The notes under the pieces are model-generated. The model was not told where the DNA came from. It saw only the letters and a program-made list of their open reading frames with translations, and did no database searches. Below are positions 42,542 to 51,679 of a stretch of DNA of 64,000 bases, piece by piece; position 1 is the stretch's first letter; every line of letters starts with the position of its first letter. The DNA is from Pseudomonas sp. CFBP13508 (GTDB taxonomy: Bacteria > Pseudomonadota > Gammaproteobacteria > Pseudomonadales > Pseudomonadaceae): contig NZ_QFZZ01000006.1 in assembly GCF_005233515.1 (NCBI RefSeq), positions 186,001 through 250,000 of the forward strand. Direction: 5' to 3'. A program made the translations under genes and the position numbers.

Positions 42542-43312
42542 CTACAGACTGAATCCACCATCAAGAGGAATGATATTCCCGGTCATATAAGCCCCCGCCG
42601 TACTCGCCAGGCTGATCGCCAGCGCCGCCATCTCTTCCTCACGCCCCCAGCGCTTCATCGGAATCAGCGCAGTATCCTCAGCCAACGCCTGTTCATCATT
42701 ACCAATATGCTGGGTCATCTTGCTCGGGAACCGCCCCGGCGCAATCACGTTGACGTTGATGTGCTGGCTCACCAGTTCCCGCGCCAGAATGCGCGACAAC
42801 TGATGCAGAGCGGCCTTGCTCGGCCCGTAGGCATATGCCTGCTCGCCAAACGAAGAAATCCCCGCCACCGAACCGATATTGATGATCCGTGCCGGATTCG
42901 CCGCCGAGCCAGCCTTGCGCAGCAACGGCAGAAACTGCTGGATGCAACTGAACACCGAGGTCACGTTGAGCTGCATGACCTTTTCCCAGCCCTTGACCGG
43001 ATAACTCTCCAGCGGCGCGCCCCACGTGGTGCCGGCGTTGTTCACCAGAATGTCCAGATGAGTGATCTGCTCACCCAGGCGCGCGGCCAGTTCCCGCACG
43101 CCTTCCTCGGTCGCCAGATTTGCCGCCACGCCGTGGCAAATGCCCATGGCGCCAAGTTCTTCGGCGGTTTGATGGCAGGCTTCGACGTCGCGCGAGCACA
43201 CGTAGACATGGGCGCCGGCCTCGACGAATGCCTTGGCGATCATTTTGCCGATACCACGAGTACCGCCAGTCACCAGAGCGGTGCGGCCTTGCAGGGAGAA
43301 GTAGGGATGCAT
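42542..43312 (-). CDS. rhlG: Short-chain dehydrogenase RhlG-like
   Basis: 256 aa SDR. The cofactor motif TGGTRGIG, NNAG, and catalytic S-Y-K (GSVAGISS ... YAYGPSKAA) are present. The start MHPYFSLQGRTALVTGG and the sequence overall match RhlG, an NADPH-dependent ketoacyl reductase. Its proposed role in rhamnolipid synthesis is disputed, and no rhl operon is near. Confidence 0.85.
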   Translation of the reverse strand: MHPYFSLQGRTALVTGGTRGIGKMIAKAFVEAGAHVYVCSRDVEACHQTAEELGAMGICHGVAANLATEEGVRELAARLGEQITHLDILVNNAGTTWGAPLESYPVKGWEKVMQLNVTSVFSCIQQFLPLLRKAGSAANPARIINIGSVAGISSFGEQAYAYGPSKAALHQLSRILARELVSQHINVNVIAPGRFPSKMTQHIGNDEQALAEDTALIPMKRWGREEEMAALAISLASTAGAYMTGNIIPLDGGFSL

Positions 43313-43405
43313 GGCGAGTCCTGAAGATTAGGGATCAGTACACCCTAGTCGTCAGCCGCGAAAAGCGGAGCCACTATTTTTGCAGGGAATGAGGGGCCAT
43401 GCGGC

Positions 43406-43475
43406 CAGCTTCGAGTTGCAAGCCACAAGCGGCAAGTTAAAGCAGGGGCTAACTTGCAGCTTGCAGCTTGTAGCT
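43406..43475. repeat. Long imperfect inverted repeat between rhlG and DUF1456 gene
   Basis: Left arm with GAGTTGCAAGC and GGCAAGTTA, right arm TAACTTGCAGC/TTGCAGCTTG, loop near 43441. Likely a Pseudomonas intergenic repeat; possible weak terminator of the DUF1456 gene. Confidence 0.6.
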
Positions 43476-43478
43476 GCT

Positions 43479-43946
43479 TTACGCTCTCATGCGAAGCGTG
43501 AGCCCTTTGAGGAAGTTACGCAGCAACTGGTCGCCACACGGCCGATAGTTGGTATGGCCGACCTTGCGGAACAGTGCGCTCAGTTCAGGCTTGGATACCG
43601 GAAACTCGGCGGCTTTGAGGATCGCGTGCATGTCGTCTTCTTTCAGTTCGAAGGCCACGCGCAGTTTTTTCAGGATGATGTTGTTGGTCACCGGCACTTC
43701 GATCGGCTGCGGCGGACGGCTTTCGTCCTTGCCGCGCTTGAAGATCACCAGACCGTCGAGGAAGTGCGCGATGACTTCGTCCGGGCAGCGCACGAAGCCT
43801 TCTTCGTCTTCTTCTTTCTTGTCGAGCCAGGTGATGACATCGGCGAGCGTGACGTCCATGCCGCCCAGTTTGATGATTTCGACAACTTTCTTGTCGCTGA
43901 TGTCGAGCATGTAGCGCACGCTGCGCAGTACGTCGTTATGAACCAT
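43479..43946 (-). CDS. DUF1456 (YehS-like) protein
   Basis: 155 aa of two similar helical halves (NDVLRSVRYMLDISDKKVVE ... NNIILKKLRVAFELKEDDMH), the family layout. Function unknown. It lies 70 nt from the pseudouridine synthase on the same strand. Confidence 0.88.
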   Translation of the reverse strand: MVHNDVLRSVRYMLDISDKKVVEIIKLGGMDVTLADVITWLDKKEEDEEGFVRCPDEVIAHFLDGLVIFKRGKDESRPPQPIEVPVTNNIILKKLRVAFELKEDDMHAILKAAEFPVSKPELSALFRKVGHTNYRPCGDQLLRNFLKGLTLRMRA

Positions 43947-44016
43947 GTCGGTATTCCTGATGCGTTGTGGGCAGCGCTCGCGGGCGCTGCCGGAATGTGG
44001 GGCGGCAGTGGAAGTC

Positions 44017-44727
44017 TTAGAACTTCTCTTTGCCGGACAGGTAGCGCCATTGGCCGACCGGGACTTTGCCGATCGACACGCCGCCGATGCGGATGCGACG
44101 GATGCCGATGACCTTCAGGCCGACCGCTTCGCAGAACTGCGCGATGATTCCCGGCTGCGGGTTTTTCATGGCGAAGCGCAGACGGTTTTCGTTCTGCCAA
44201 CTGGCCTTGACCGGCGGCAGCTCCTTGCCCTTGTGCGTCAGGCCGTGCTGCAAACGATTGAGGCCGTGGGCAGCCATCTCACCTTCGACTTCGACGATGT
44301 ATTCCTGCTCGATCTTCGCCGCGTCGGCGGTGAGCTTGCGCAGGATTTTCCAGTCCTGGGTGAATACCAGCAGGCCGCTGGCCTTGGGCTGCAGGTCGGC
44401 GCTGGCGGTCAGGCGCAGGAAATGCCCGCGCAACGGACGCTTGCCGTAGCGATGCTCTTCGCTGAGGGTTTCGGCGCTGAGCGATTGCATGGCGCTGTCG
44501 ACATCCATGCCGGCGGGGGCGTTGAGCAGGATGGTCACCGGCTCCGGCGCGGTGGCCTTGGCGTCCTTGTCGAGCTCGACCTTTTGCTCGCCGACCTTGA
44601 ATTGCGGCTCATCGATGACTTCGCCGTCCACGGTGACCCAGCCGCCCTCGATGAACAGCTCGGCCTCCCGACGGGAGCAACCGACCAGTTCGATGAGGCG
44701 TTTGGAGAGGCGAATCGGGTCAGTCAT
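44017..44727 (-). CDS. RsuA/RluF-like pseudouridine synthase with altered catalytic motif
   Basis: 236 aa. The N-terminal S4 RNA-binding domain (RLSKRLIELVGCSRREAELF) is followed by a PseudoU-synth-2 domain ending VGLKVIGIRRIRIGGVSIG. The canonical G-R-L-D-x-x-T-x-G-L-L motif is replaced by ASADLQPKASGLLVFTQD: the position of the catalytic Asp holds Gln, and an Asp lies two residues earlier. It may be a variant or non-catalytic RNA-binding member. Confidence 0.85.
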   Translation of the reverse strand: MTDPIRLSKRLIELVGCSRREAELFIEGGWVTVDGEVIDEPQFKVGEQKVELDKDAKATAPEPVTILLNAPAGMDVDSAMQSLSAETLSEEHRYGKRPLRGHFLRLTASADLQPKASGLLVFTQDWKILRKLTADAAKIEQEYIVEVEGEMAAHGLNRLQHGLTHKGKELPPVKASWQNENRLRFAMKNPQPGIIAQFCEAVGLKVIGIRRIRIGGVSIGKVPVGQWRYLSGKEKF

Positions 44728-44812
44728 GACAGGGCCGTAACAAAAAAGGGGTGGGCATTGTACCTGTGTGGAAGCGGTTAAGCCCGGTTCCATTTGCAGG
44801 CGCTGTATTCAA

Positions 44813-44902
44813 TGTGGGAGCGAGCCTGCTCGCGAAGGCGTCCTGCCAGTCTATGTGTGCAGTGACTGGTACACCGCATTCGCGAGCAGGCTCGCTCCCA
44901 CA
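44813..44902. repeat. REP doublet (REPIN)
   Basis: Inverted arms TGTGGGAGCGAGCCTGCTCG and its complement. Located between the pseudouridine synthase and the acetyltransferase genes. Confidence 0.92.
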
Positions 44903-44918
44903 GGGGTTCCATGGTGTG

Positions 44919-45392
44919 TCAGCCGTTGCTTGAGCGCTGTTGGGACTGCCGCAAGCGCATGTGCAGCAACGGATACGGCTGGCCCATGCCATCGACTTCG
45001 GAGCGGCCGATCACCTCGAAGCCCTGCTTTTCATAAAAGCCCAAGGCTTGCGGATTTTGTTCGTTGACGTCGAGTTCATCGGCGTTGAGCCGTTCGATTG
45101 CATATCGGAGCAACTGCTTGCCCAAGCCTTGACCACGATGATCAGGATCGATGAACAACATTTCAATCTTGCCCGCCGCCACACCGGCAAACCCGGTGAT
45201 GCGCTGCTGGCGGTCCTTGGTGCAGATCAGCATGACCGCATCGAGATAGCGGGTGAGCACCAGATTGCGCAGCAGCTCGATGTAGCTGTCCGGCAGGAAC
45301 TGGTGAGTCGCACGGACCGAGGCCTCCCAGACCCGGGTCAGTTCTTCGTAATCGCTGATTTTCGGTGTGTGGATGACCGAATGCTGACGCAT
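44919..45392 (-). CDS. GNAT acetyltransferase (YjaB-like)
   Basis: 157 aa. Acetyl-CoA loop HRGQGLGKQLL and the C-terminal NPQALGFYEKQGFEVIGRSE are GNAT motifs. The substrate is unknown. Confidence 0.88.
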   Translation of the reverse strand: MRQHSVIHTPKISDYEELTRVWEASVRATHQFLPDSYIELLRNLVLTRYLDAVMLICTKDRQQRITGFAGVAAGKIEMLFIDPDHRGQGLGKQLLRYAIERLNADELDVNEQNPQALGFYEKQGFEVIGRSEVDGMGQPYPLLHMRLRQSQQRSSNG

Positions 45393-45446
45393 GTGCGTGT
45401 GCCTCTTGTGCGGTTCAAGGGAGTCCGTCCCCCGCTAAACGATAGC

Positions 45447-45487
45447 CGCAAAAAAGCCCCGTATCTCGGAAAAGAGCGGGGCTTCTG
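45447..45487. terminator. Terminator-like hairpin upstream of the acetyltransferase gene
   Basis: AAGCCCCG and CGGGGCTT with flanking A-run; strongest in minus orientation, where it would end rimO-side transcription only if read from upstream. Confidence 0.5.
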
Positions 45488-45505
45488 GATACAGCGCTAT
45501 TCACT

Positions 45506-45596
45506 TGTGGGAGCGAGCCTGCTCGCGAAGGCATTGTGTCAGGCAATATTTACGGCGACTGACCCAGCGCATTCGCGAGCAGGCTCGCTCCCACAG
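45506..45596. repeat. REP doublet (REPIN)
   Basis: Inverted arms TGTGGGAGCGAGCCTGCTCG and its complement, downstream of rimO. Confidence 0.92.
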
Positions 45597-45610
45597 GTAT
45601 TTTGCGGTGC

Positions 45611-46948
45611 TTAGATCTGCTCAGCCCACAAATCATATTCGTCTGCGTCAGTCACCTTGCACCAGACCTTGTCGCCCGGCTTCAGGTTGCTGCCATTGTC
45701 GATAAACACGTTGCCATCGATTTCCGGGGCGTCGAAGAAGCAGCGGCCAACCGCGCCTTGTTCGTCAACCTCGTCCACCAGCACTTCGATCTCACGACCG
45801 ATGCGCATTTGCAGGCGTGCCGAGCTGATTGCCTGCTGGTGCGCCATGAAGCGCTCCCAACGATCCTGCTTGACGTCGTCCGGTACCACGTCCAGATCCA
45901 GATCATTCGCTGGCGCGCCATCGACCGGCGAGTACTGGAAGCAGCCGACGCGGTCGAGCTGGGCTTCGGTCAGCCAGTTGAGCAGGTACTGGAAGTCTTC
46001 TTCGGTTTCGCCCGGGAAGCCGACGATGAAGGTCGAACGAATGATCAGGTCCGGGCAGATTTCGCGCCAGTTCTTGATGCGTGCCAGGGTCTTGTCTTCG
46101 AACGCCGGGCGTTTCATCGACTTCAGGACTTTCGGGCTGGCGTGCTGGAACGGGATGTCCAGGTACGGCAGGATCTTGCCGGCGGCCATCAGTGGAATCA
46201 GCTCGTCGACGTGCGGGTACGGATAAACGTAGTGCAGGCGGACCCAGACGCCCAGCGTGCTCAGTGCTTCGCAAAGCTCGGTCATGCGGGTTTTCACCGG
46301 CGCGCCGTTCCAGAAGCCGGTGCGGTATTTCACGTCGACGCCGTAGGCGCTGGTGTCTTGCGAGATCACCAGCAGCTCTTTGACGCCGGATTTGACCAGG
46401 CGCTGCGCCTCGTCGAGCACATCACCCACCGGGCGGCTGACCAGTTTGCCGCGCATCGACGGGATGATGCAGAACGAGCAGCTGTGGTTGCAGCCTTCGG
46501 AAATCTTCAGGTAGGCGTAGTGGCGTGGGGTCAGCTTGATGCCTTGCGGCGGCACCAGGTCGATCAGCGGGTTGTGATCCTGACGCGGCGGCACCACTTC
46601 GTGCACGGCGTTGACCACTTGTTCGTACTGCTGCGGACCGGTCACAGCGAGCACGCTCGGGTGGACGTTGCGGATGTTGCCTTCTTCGACGCCCATGCAA
46701 CCGGTAACGATCACCTTGCCGTTTTCCTTGATCGCTTCGCCGATCACTTCCAAAGATTCAGCCTTGGCCGAATCGATGAAGCCGCAGGTGTTGACCACCA
46801 CGACGTCAGCGTCCTGATAGGTGGACACCACGTCATAACCTTCCATGCGCAGCTGGGTCAGGATGCGCTCGGAGTCGACCAGTGCTTTCGGGCAACCCAG
46901 AGATACAAAGCCAACCTTTGGATTGGCCGGCGCAGGAGTGGTGGACAT
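45611..46948 (-). CDS. rimO: Ribosomal protein uS12 methylthiotransferase RimO
   Basis: 445 aa. UPF0004 domain with VSLGCPKALVDSE, radical-SAM motif CNHSCSFC near 151-158, and a C-terminal TRAM domain. It adds a methylthio group to Asp88 of uS12. Monocistronic, with no overlapping neighbours. Confidence 0.97.
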   Translation of the reverse strand: MSTTPAPANPKVGFVSLGCPKALVDSERILTQLRMEGYDVVSTYQDADVVVVNTCGFIDSAKAESLEVIGEAIKENGKVIVTGCMGVEEGNIRNVHPSVLAVTGPQQYEQVVNAVHEVVPPRQDHNPLIDLVPPQGIKLTPRHYAYLKISEGCNHSCSFCIIPSMRGKLVSRPVGDVLDEAQRLVKSGVKELLVISQDTSAYGVDVKYRTGFWNGAPVKTRMTELCEALSTLGVWVRLHYVYPYPHVDELIPLMAAGKILPYLDIPFQHASPKVLKSMKRPAFEDKTLARIKNWREICPDLIIRSTFIVGFPGETEEDFQYLLNWLTEAQLDRVGCFQYSPVDGAPANDLDLDVVPDDVKQDRWERFMAHQQAISSARLQMRIGREIEVLVDEVDEQGAVGRCFFDAPEIDGNVFIDNGSNLKPGDKVWCKVTDADEYDLWAEQI

Positions 46949-47237
46949 GTCTAACCTCGGTGTTTTGTGACGTCGCTGGCCACACGCGGCAGCTGACGGA
47001 TGGGCGCTTGAGATGCGCCTCTGATCAAAAAGTGCGCAATTCTAGCGGCGGGCAACGCACTTGACCAGCTTTATACGGGGAAATACGACGAGTGCTGCGC
47101 TATGCTTCGCGCCGTTGAGCTTTACCGATTTCGTGCAGTCAATCATTGGTCTGTAACAACAGGTAAAACAGCGCATGCTGCACTACAAAGCATAGTGCTT
47201 CCTTCAAAGAAGCCAGTATCGAGATCAGGAGTGTTGG

Positions 47238-49139
47238 ATGGGTCAGGCAAGTAGTCATGCGGCGGGCGCCGAGGGTTCGGCGAGCAGACCGCTGAGCATG
47301 CTGGTCGCGGCGGTCGGGGTGGTTTATGGCGACATCGGCACCAGTCCGTTGTACACCCTCAAGGAAGTGTTTTCCGGCGGCTACGGTGTGCCGGTCAATC
47401 ACGACGGCGTGCTCGGCATTCTGTCGTTGATCTTCTGGTCGCTGATCTGGGTGGTCTCGATCAAGTACATGATGTTCGTCCTGCGCGCCGACAACCAGGG
47501 CGAGGGCGGCATCATGGCCCTGACGGCACTGGCACGGCGGGCAGCGGCGGGTCGCAAGCGCCTGCGCACGCTGTTGGTGGTGTGCGGGCTGATCGGTGCG
47601 GCGCTGTTTTACGGCGACAGCATGATCACCCCGGCCATTTCGGTGCTGTCGGCGATCGAAGGCCTGGGCCTGGCGTTTGAAGGCATCGATCACTGGGTGG
47701 TGCCGCTGTCGCTGGTGGTGCTGGTCGCGCTGTTTCTGATCCAGCGCCACGGTACCGCGCGGATCGGCATTCTGTTCGGGCCGATCATGGTCACCTGGTT
47801 CCTAGTCCTCGGCGCCCTCGGGGTGTACGGCATCAGTCACACGCCGGAAGTGCTGCACGCACTGAACCCGATGTGGGCGGTGAATTTTTTCGTTGTGCAC
47901 CCAGGCATGGGCGTCGCAATTCTCGGCGCCGTGGTGCTGGCGCTGACCGGCGCGGAAGCGCTGTACGCCGACATGGGCCACTTCGGCCGCAAGCCGATCG
48001 CCCGCGCCTGGTTCCTGCTGGTGCTGCCGGCGTTGGTGCTCAACTACTTCGGCCAGGGCGCATTGCTGCTGGAAAACCCTGACGCCGCGCGCAATCCGTT
48101 CTACCTGCTGGCACCGAGCTGGGCGCTGATTCCGCTGGTCGGCCTGTCGACCCTGGCCACGGTGATCGCCTCGCAAGCGGTGATTTCCGGTGCATTCTCC
48201 CTGACCCGCCAGGCGATCCAGCTCGGTTACATCCCGCGCATGTACATCCAGCACACCTCTAGCGACGAACAAGGCCAGATCTACATCGGCGCGGTGAACT
48301 GGGCGCTGATGGTCGGCGTGGTGCTGCTGGTGATCGGCTTCGAATCCTCCGGCGCACTGGCCTCGGCCTACGGCGTGGCAGTGACCGGCACCATGCTGAT
48401 GACCACCATTCTGGTGTCGGCGGTCATGCTGCTGCTGTGGAAATGGCCACCGATCCTCGCGGTGCCGGTGCTGCTCGGCTTCCTGTTGGTGGACGGTCTG
48501 TACTTCGCCGCCAACGTGCCGAAAATCGTTCAGGGCGGCGCGTTCCCGGTGATCGCCGGTATCGCCCTGTTCGTGCTGATGACCACCTGGAAGCGCGGCA
48601 AACAACTGCTGGTCGAACGCCTCGACGAAGGCGCGCTGCCGCTGCCGATCTTCATCAGCAGCATCCGCGTGCAACCGCCGCATCGCGTACAGGGCACCGC
48701 CGTGTTCCTCACCGCCCGCTCCGACGCGGTGCCGCATGCGCTGTTGCACAATCTGCTGCATAACCAGGTTTTGCACGAGCAAGTGGTGCTGCTGACGGTG
48801 GTTTACGAAGACATCCCGCGCGTCCCGCCATCGCGGCGTTTCGAAGTCGAAGCGCACGGGGAGGGCTTCTTCCGGGTGATCCTGCACTTCGGCTTCACCG
48901 ACGAGCCCGACGTGCCGCAGGCGTTGAAGCTGTGTCATCTGGATGATCTGGACTTCAGCCCGATGCGCACGACCTATTTCCTTAGTCGCGAGACGGTGAT
49001 TGCCTCGAAACTCGAGGGGATGGCGCGTTGGCGTGAGGCGTTGTTTGCGTTCATGTTGAAGAATGCCAATGGCAATTTGCGGTTCTTCAATCTGCCGTTG
49101 AACCGAGTGATCGAGTTGGGGACGCAGGTGGAGATGTAG
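47238..49139 (+). CDS. kup: Kup potassium uptake transporter
   Basis: 633 aa. The N-terminal motif GVVYGDIGTSPLYTLKEVF is diagnostic of Kup/HAK. There are about 12 transmembrane helices and a C-terminal cytoplasmic region. It carries out low-pressure K+ uptake. A terminator follows. Confidence 0.97.
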   Translation: MGQASSHAAGAEGSASRPLSMLVAAVGVVYGDIGTSPLYTLKEVFSGGYGVPVNHDGVLGILSLIFWSLIWVVSIKYMMFVLRADNQGEGGIMALTALARRAAAGRKRLRTLLVVCGLIGAALFYGDSMITPAISVLSAIEGLGLAFEGIDHWVVPLSLVVLVALFLIQRHGTARIGILFGPIMVTWFLVLGALGVYGISHTPEVLHALNPMWAVNFFVVHPGMGVAILGAVVLALTGAEALYADMGHFGRKPIARAWFLLVLPALVLNYFGQGALLLENPDAARNPFYLLAPSWALIPLVGLSTLATVIASQAVISGAFSLTRQAIQLGYIPRMYIQHTSSDEQGQIYIGAVNWALMVGVVLLVIGFESSGALASAYGVAVTGTMLMTTILVSAVMLLLWKWPPILAVPVLLGFLLVDGLYFAANVPKIVQGGAFPVIAGIALFVLMTTWKRGKQLLVERLDEGALPLPIFISSIRVQPPHRVQGTAVFLTARSDAVPHALLHNLLHNQVLHEQVVLLTVVYEDIPRVPPSRRFEVEAHGEGFFRVILHFGFTDEPDVPQALKLCHLDDLDFSPMRTTYFLSRETVIASKLEGMARWREALFAFMLKNANGNLRFFNLPLNRVIELGTQVEM

Positions 49140-49154
49140 CCTGCGCCTCAACTG

Positions 49155-49193
49155 AAAAGCCCCCGTCAGCCTTGCGGCTGGCGGGGGCTTTTT
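49155..49193 (+). terminator. Terminator of kup
   Basis: AAAGCCCCCGTCAGC-CTTGCG-GCTGGCGGGGGCTTTT. Confidence 0.92.
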
Positions 49194-49231
49194 TGTGCCT
49201 GTGCCCAATCCTCAAACCACCGCTGATTCCC

Positions 49232-49321
49232 TGTGGGAGCGAGCCTGCTCGCGAAGGCTTAGTGTCAGTCGAAGCATGTGGTGGCTGAACCACCGCATTC
49301 GCGAGCAGGCTCGCTCCCACA
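49232..49321. repeat. REP doublet (REPIN)
   Basis: Inverted arms TGTGGGAGCGAGCCTGCTCG and its complement. Confidence 0.92.
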
Positions 49322-49334
49322 ACGGTCTGCAGTG

Positions 49335-49661
49335 TTAGTGGCTATCAGGTAATTCTTCTTCAGATTCAGTCTTCGTCCGCGCAGGTCGTGGGATCAGCGC
49401 CTGAATCACATCATCAATCAAGGCTTTGCCCATCACCGTCAGGTAATGCGCAGCCCAGGCGTGGCGGTCGGTGTCTTTGATGAAAGCAGCATCCTCGGCG
49501 AAGGATTTGGCGAGGGACAGCAGGTCGGAGGATTGGGACAAGGCATTGATGATCGGGATGCCGGAGCGGACGTTGAAGAACGCTTGATCCGAGTTGTAGA
49601 GGAAAGGGGTGAAGCCGATTGTTGTAAGGTCTGAAGGCGTTGACGGAATTTCTTCGCTCAT
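49335..49661 (-). CDS. DUF3077-family protein
   Basis: 108 aa from ATG 49661. The sequence GIPIINALSQSSDLLSLAKS ... HYLTVMGKALIDDVIQALI matches the small DUF3077 proteins common in Pseudomonas. Function unknown. The gene is preceded by a highly structured leader (next entry), so it may be controlled at RNA level. Confidence 0.75.
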   Translation of the reverse strand: MSEEIPSTPSDLTTIGFTPFLYNSDQAFFNVRSGIPIINALSQSSDLLSLAKSFAEDAAFIKDTDRHAWAAHYLTVMGKALIDDVIQALIPRPARTKTESEEELPDSH

Positions 49662-49800
49662 TGTTTTGCTCCCTAAAACGAGGAGCTGCCGCATTCGTTA
49701 CCACACGAATGGGTGGCAGCTGTACGCAGGGTGGTAAACCGGGAGAGCAAAGAAACCGGCAGACCCGAAGGTCTCCCACGTACAGCTGCCATGACAGTAA
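49662..49800 (-). promoter_or_regulatory. Structured leader RNA with mutually exclusive hairpins
   Basis: Read on the minus strand, GGCAGCTGTACG (complement of 49779-49790) pairs perfectly over 12 nt with CGTACAGCTGCC (complement of 49715-49726). Inner stems are GGGAGA/TCTCCC (49741-49746/49772-49777) and GACC/GGTC (49762-49773). The same CTGCC segment can instead pair with GGCAGC (49685-49690), extended by CATTCGT/ACGAATG (49692-49711). The two folds cannot coexist, the pattern of an attenuator or riboswitch directly before the ATG. Confidence 0.6.
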
Positions 49801-50213
49801 ATTACAGGCGTAAAAGAACGCCTGATGTCGTGATGGAGGCACTGTTGCACTTTGCTTAACCGGGTTACCACACCCGATCGCTGAATGGGTCAGCGACATC
49901 CGGAGAGTATCCCGTCAAAAAACAGCGCAATAGAGCGGCAGAGCGCCCGAACACGAGTTTCGGAGTTTGCCTACAAGGTCTGTGGGCGTCATCTGATATT
50001 GCGAGACCAGACGTAAACGAAACTAAACGTTGCTGGCGATTTTGTGGGTATTTGTTCGGTAGATGAATGGGTGTGGAGTTGACGATTCGATAATGCCAAT
50101 TAAGCAGGTGTCCACGTTTTATGGAGTGTGGACATTTGGTGATTTTAGCTTCCTGAAGAGTCAAGAAATTTACGAGCCTTGCCACAAAACCGCTGAATCC
50201 AGCGCAATTCCCC
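49801..50213. other. Intergenic, no gene supported
   Basis: Upstream part of the DUF3077 leader region plus about 300 nt with no convincing ORF; minus-strand open frames here lack an RBS and family similarity. Confidence 0.4.
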
Positions 50214-50303
50214 TGTGGGAGCGAGCCTGCTCGCGAAGGCGTAGTGTCAGTCGACGAATCTGTAAACTGACCCACCGCTTTCGCGAGCAGGCTCGCTCCC
50301 ACA
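50214..50303. repeat. REP doublet (REPIN)
   Basis: Inverted arms TGTGGGAGCGAGCCTGCTCG and its complement. Confidence 0.92.
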
Positions 50304-50329
50304 GGGGAATTTGGTGGCTGCTGGGATGT

Positions 50330-50367
50330 AAAAAGCCCCCGCAACCGTGAAGTTGCGGGGGCTTTTT
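50330..50367. terminator. Terminator of the mprF-virJ operon
   Basis: AAAAGCCCCCGCAAC and GTTGCGGGGGCTTTTT. Works in the minus direction after virJ. Confidence 0.88.
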
Positions 50368-50383
50368 GTGGATGCGCTTCAGA

Positions 50384-51679
50384 TCACTCTTCAGCCACCG
50401 AGTCCTTGCTCTGGCGCTTCTGAATCAGCTCCACCAAACGCTTGGCCAGCGCCGGGTAGTTCTCGTCGAAGTGGTGCCCGCCGGGCAGTTTCACCGCTTC
50501 ACCCACAGCAGTCTTGTCGGTGCAGCCGCTTTCATCGGTCTCTTCTTTACCATAGATGCACACAACCTTGGCCGCTGGCAGCTTGGCCATTTCCGGGCCG
50601 GTGGCGGCTTCTTTACCGGCGTTACCCAACCAGCCTTCGACTTCGATTTCGAAGCTGCCGGTGCGGGCGAAGGCGAGCAGGATGATCGCGTCGACGCGTT
50701 GCTGTTCGTTCTCTGGCAGGCGGTTGTAGATCGCCGGGAGTACGTCAGCGCCGAACGAATAACCGGTGAGGATGAAGCGCTTGGTGCCCCATTTCTGCCG
50801 GTAGTGCTGCATCAGTTCGGTGAGGTCCAGTGCACTCTGCTCCGGGCTCTTGTGTTGCCAGTAGTAGCGCAGGGTGTCGATGCCGACCACTGGGTAGCCG
50901 ATCTTGGCCATTTCCCCGGCCACGTCGCGGTCGAGGTCGCGCCAGCCGCCGTCGCCGGAGAGGAACAGGGTCACGGTGTCGTTGGCCTGCCCGGCCGGCA
51001 CTTCCACGACCGGGATCGCCAGACCGCCGTTGGCCTTGTCGCCGCCGACGAGGATTTTGCGCAGTTCGTTGTTCAGCACTTGCGGCAGGTTGATGTCGTA
51101 GTCACTGATGCTGGTTTCGGCGTTCGGCTGATCGCGCACGAAGCCTGCGCTGGCATCGTCCGGGTTGTCGTTCCACGCCACCAGCCAGTGGCCGTGGGCG
51201 GCGGATTTCGGCAGCAGGTGGGTGCAGCCGGGTTTTTCCAGGGCCAGATCGACAGAGATGGCCTGGGCCTTGTCGTCTTTCTGTTCGGCCAGCCAGCGCC
51301 ACGCCAGCACAGCGCCTGGGCCGATGCCGCTGACCAGGGTGGCCGGGCCGTTCAGTTCGCGCAGGCCCGATTGCAGGGCGCGGCTTTGCAGCAGGCAGTC
51401 CTTGGGCAGGATCACCTGAACGATCTGCGCCGAAGCGCTGCGGCTGAGGGTGGTCAGTTGTTTCTCGGAGAGCTTCTGTTCGTCGGTGACGGCGACCAGC
51501 ACCTGAGCCTTCGGCTTGCTGCCGGGGATGACCCGGGTCATGGCTGCGCCATCGGCGGGTTTGAGCTGTTCGACGGTCGGTTCCGGTGCCGGGCGTTTGA
51601 GGTACCAGTAACCGCCGCCGGCAATCACGGCCAGCACCAGCAGGCCGGCCAGGATGTACTTCAGGGAGCGTTGAATCAT
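50384..51679 (-). CDS. virJ: VirJ/AcvB-family hydrolase, likely aminoacyl-PG hydrolase
   Basis: 431 aa. An N-terminal signal anchor (YILAGLLVLAVIAGGGYWYL) is followed by an alpha/beta hydrolase domain, with LSGDGGWRDLD and nucleophile GYSFGAD. Start overlaps the mprF stop (TGATG). The P. aeruginosa homologue PA0919 next to mprF is reported to be a periplasmic alanyl-phosphatidylglycerol hydrolase; by pairing, this one should hydrolyse the MprF product. Confidence 0.88.
   Translation of the reverse strand: MIQRSLKYILAGLLVLAVIAGGGYWYLKRPAPEPTVEQLKPADGAAMTRVIPGSKPKAQVLVAVTDEQKLSEKQLTTLSRSASAQIVQVILPKDCLLQSRALQSGLRELNGPATLVSGIGPGAVLAWRWLAEQKDDKAQAISVDLALEKPGCTHLLPKSAAHGHWLVAWNDNPDDASAGFVRDQPNAETSISDYDINLPQVLNNELRKILVGGDKANGGLAIPVVEVPAGQANDTVTLFLSGDGGWRDLDRDVAGEMAKIGYPVVGIDTLRYYWQHKSPEQSALDLTELMQHYRQKWGTKRFILTGYSFGADVLPAIYNRLPENEQQRVDAIILLAFARTGSFEIEVEGWLGNAGKEAATGPEMAKLPAAKVVCIYGKEETDESGCTDKTAVGEAVKLPGGHHFDENYPALAKRLVELIQKRQSKDSVAEE

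Noticed and set aside
45602..46954. 450-aa open frame antisense to rimO
   Set aside because: Shadow of a conserved radical-SAM gene on the other strand.
49414..50344. Minus-strand ORFs in the DUF3077 leader
   Set aside because: They overlap structured RNA, the DUF3077 gene or a REP doublet and have no coding features.
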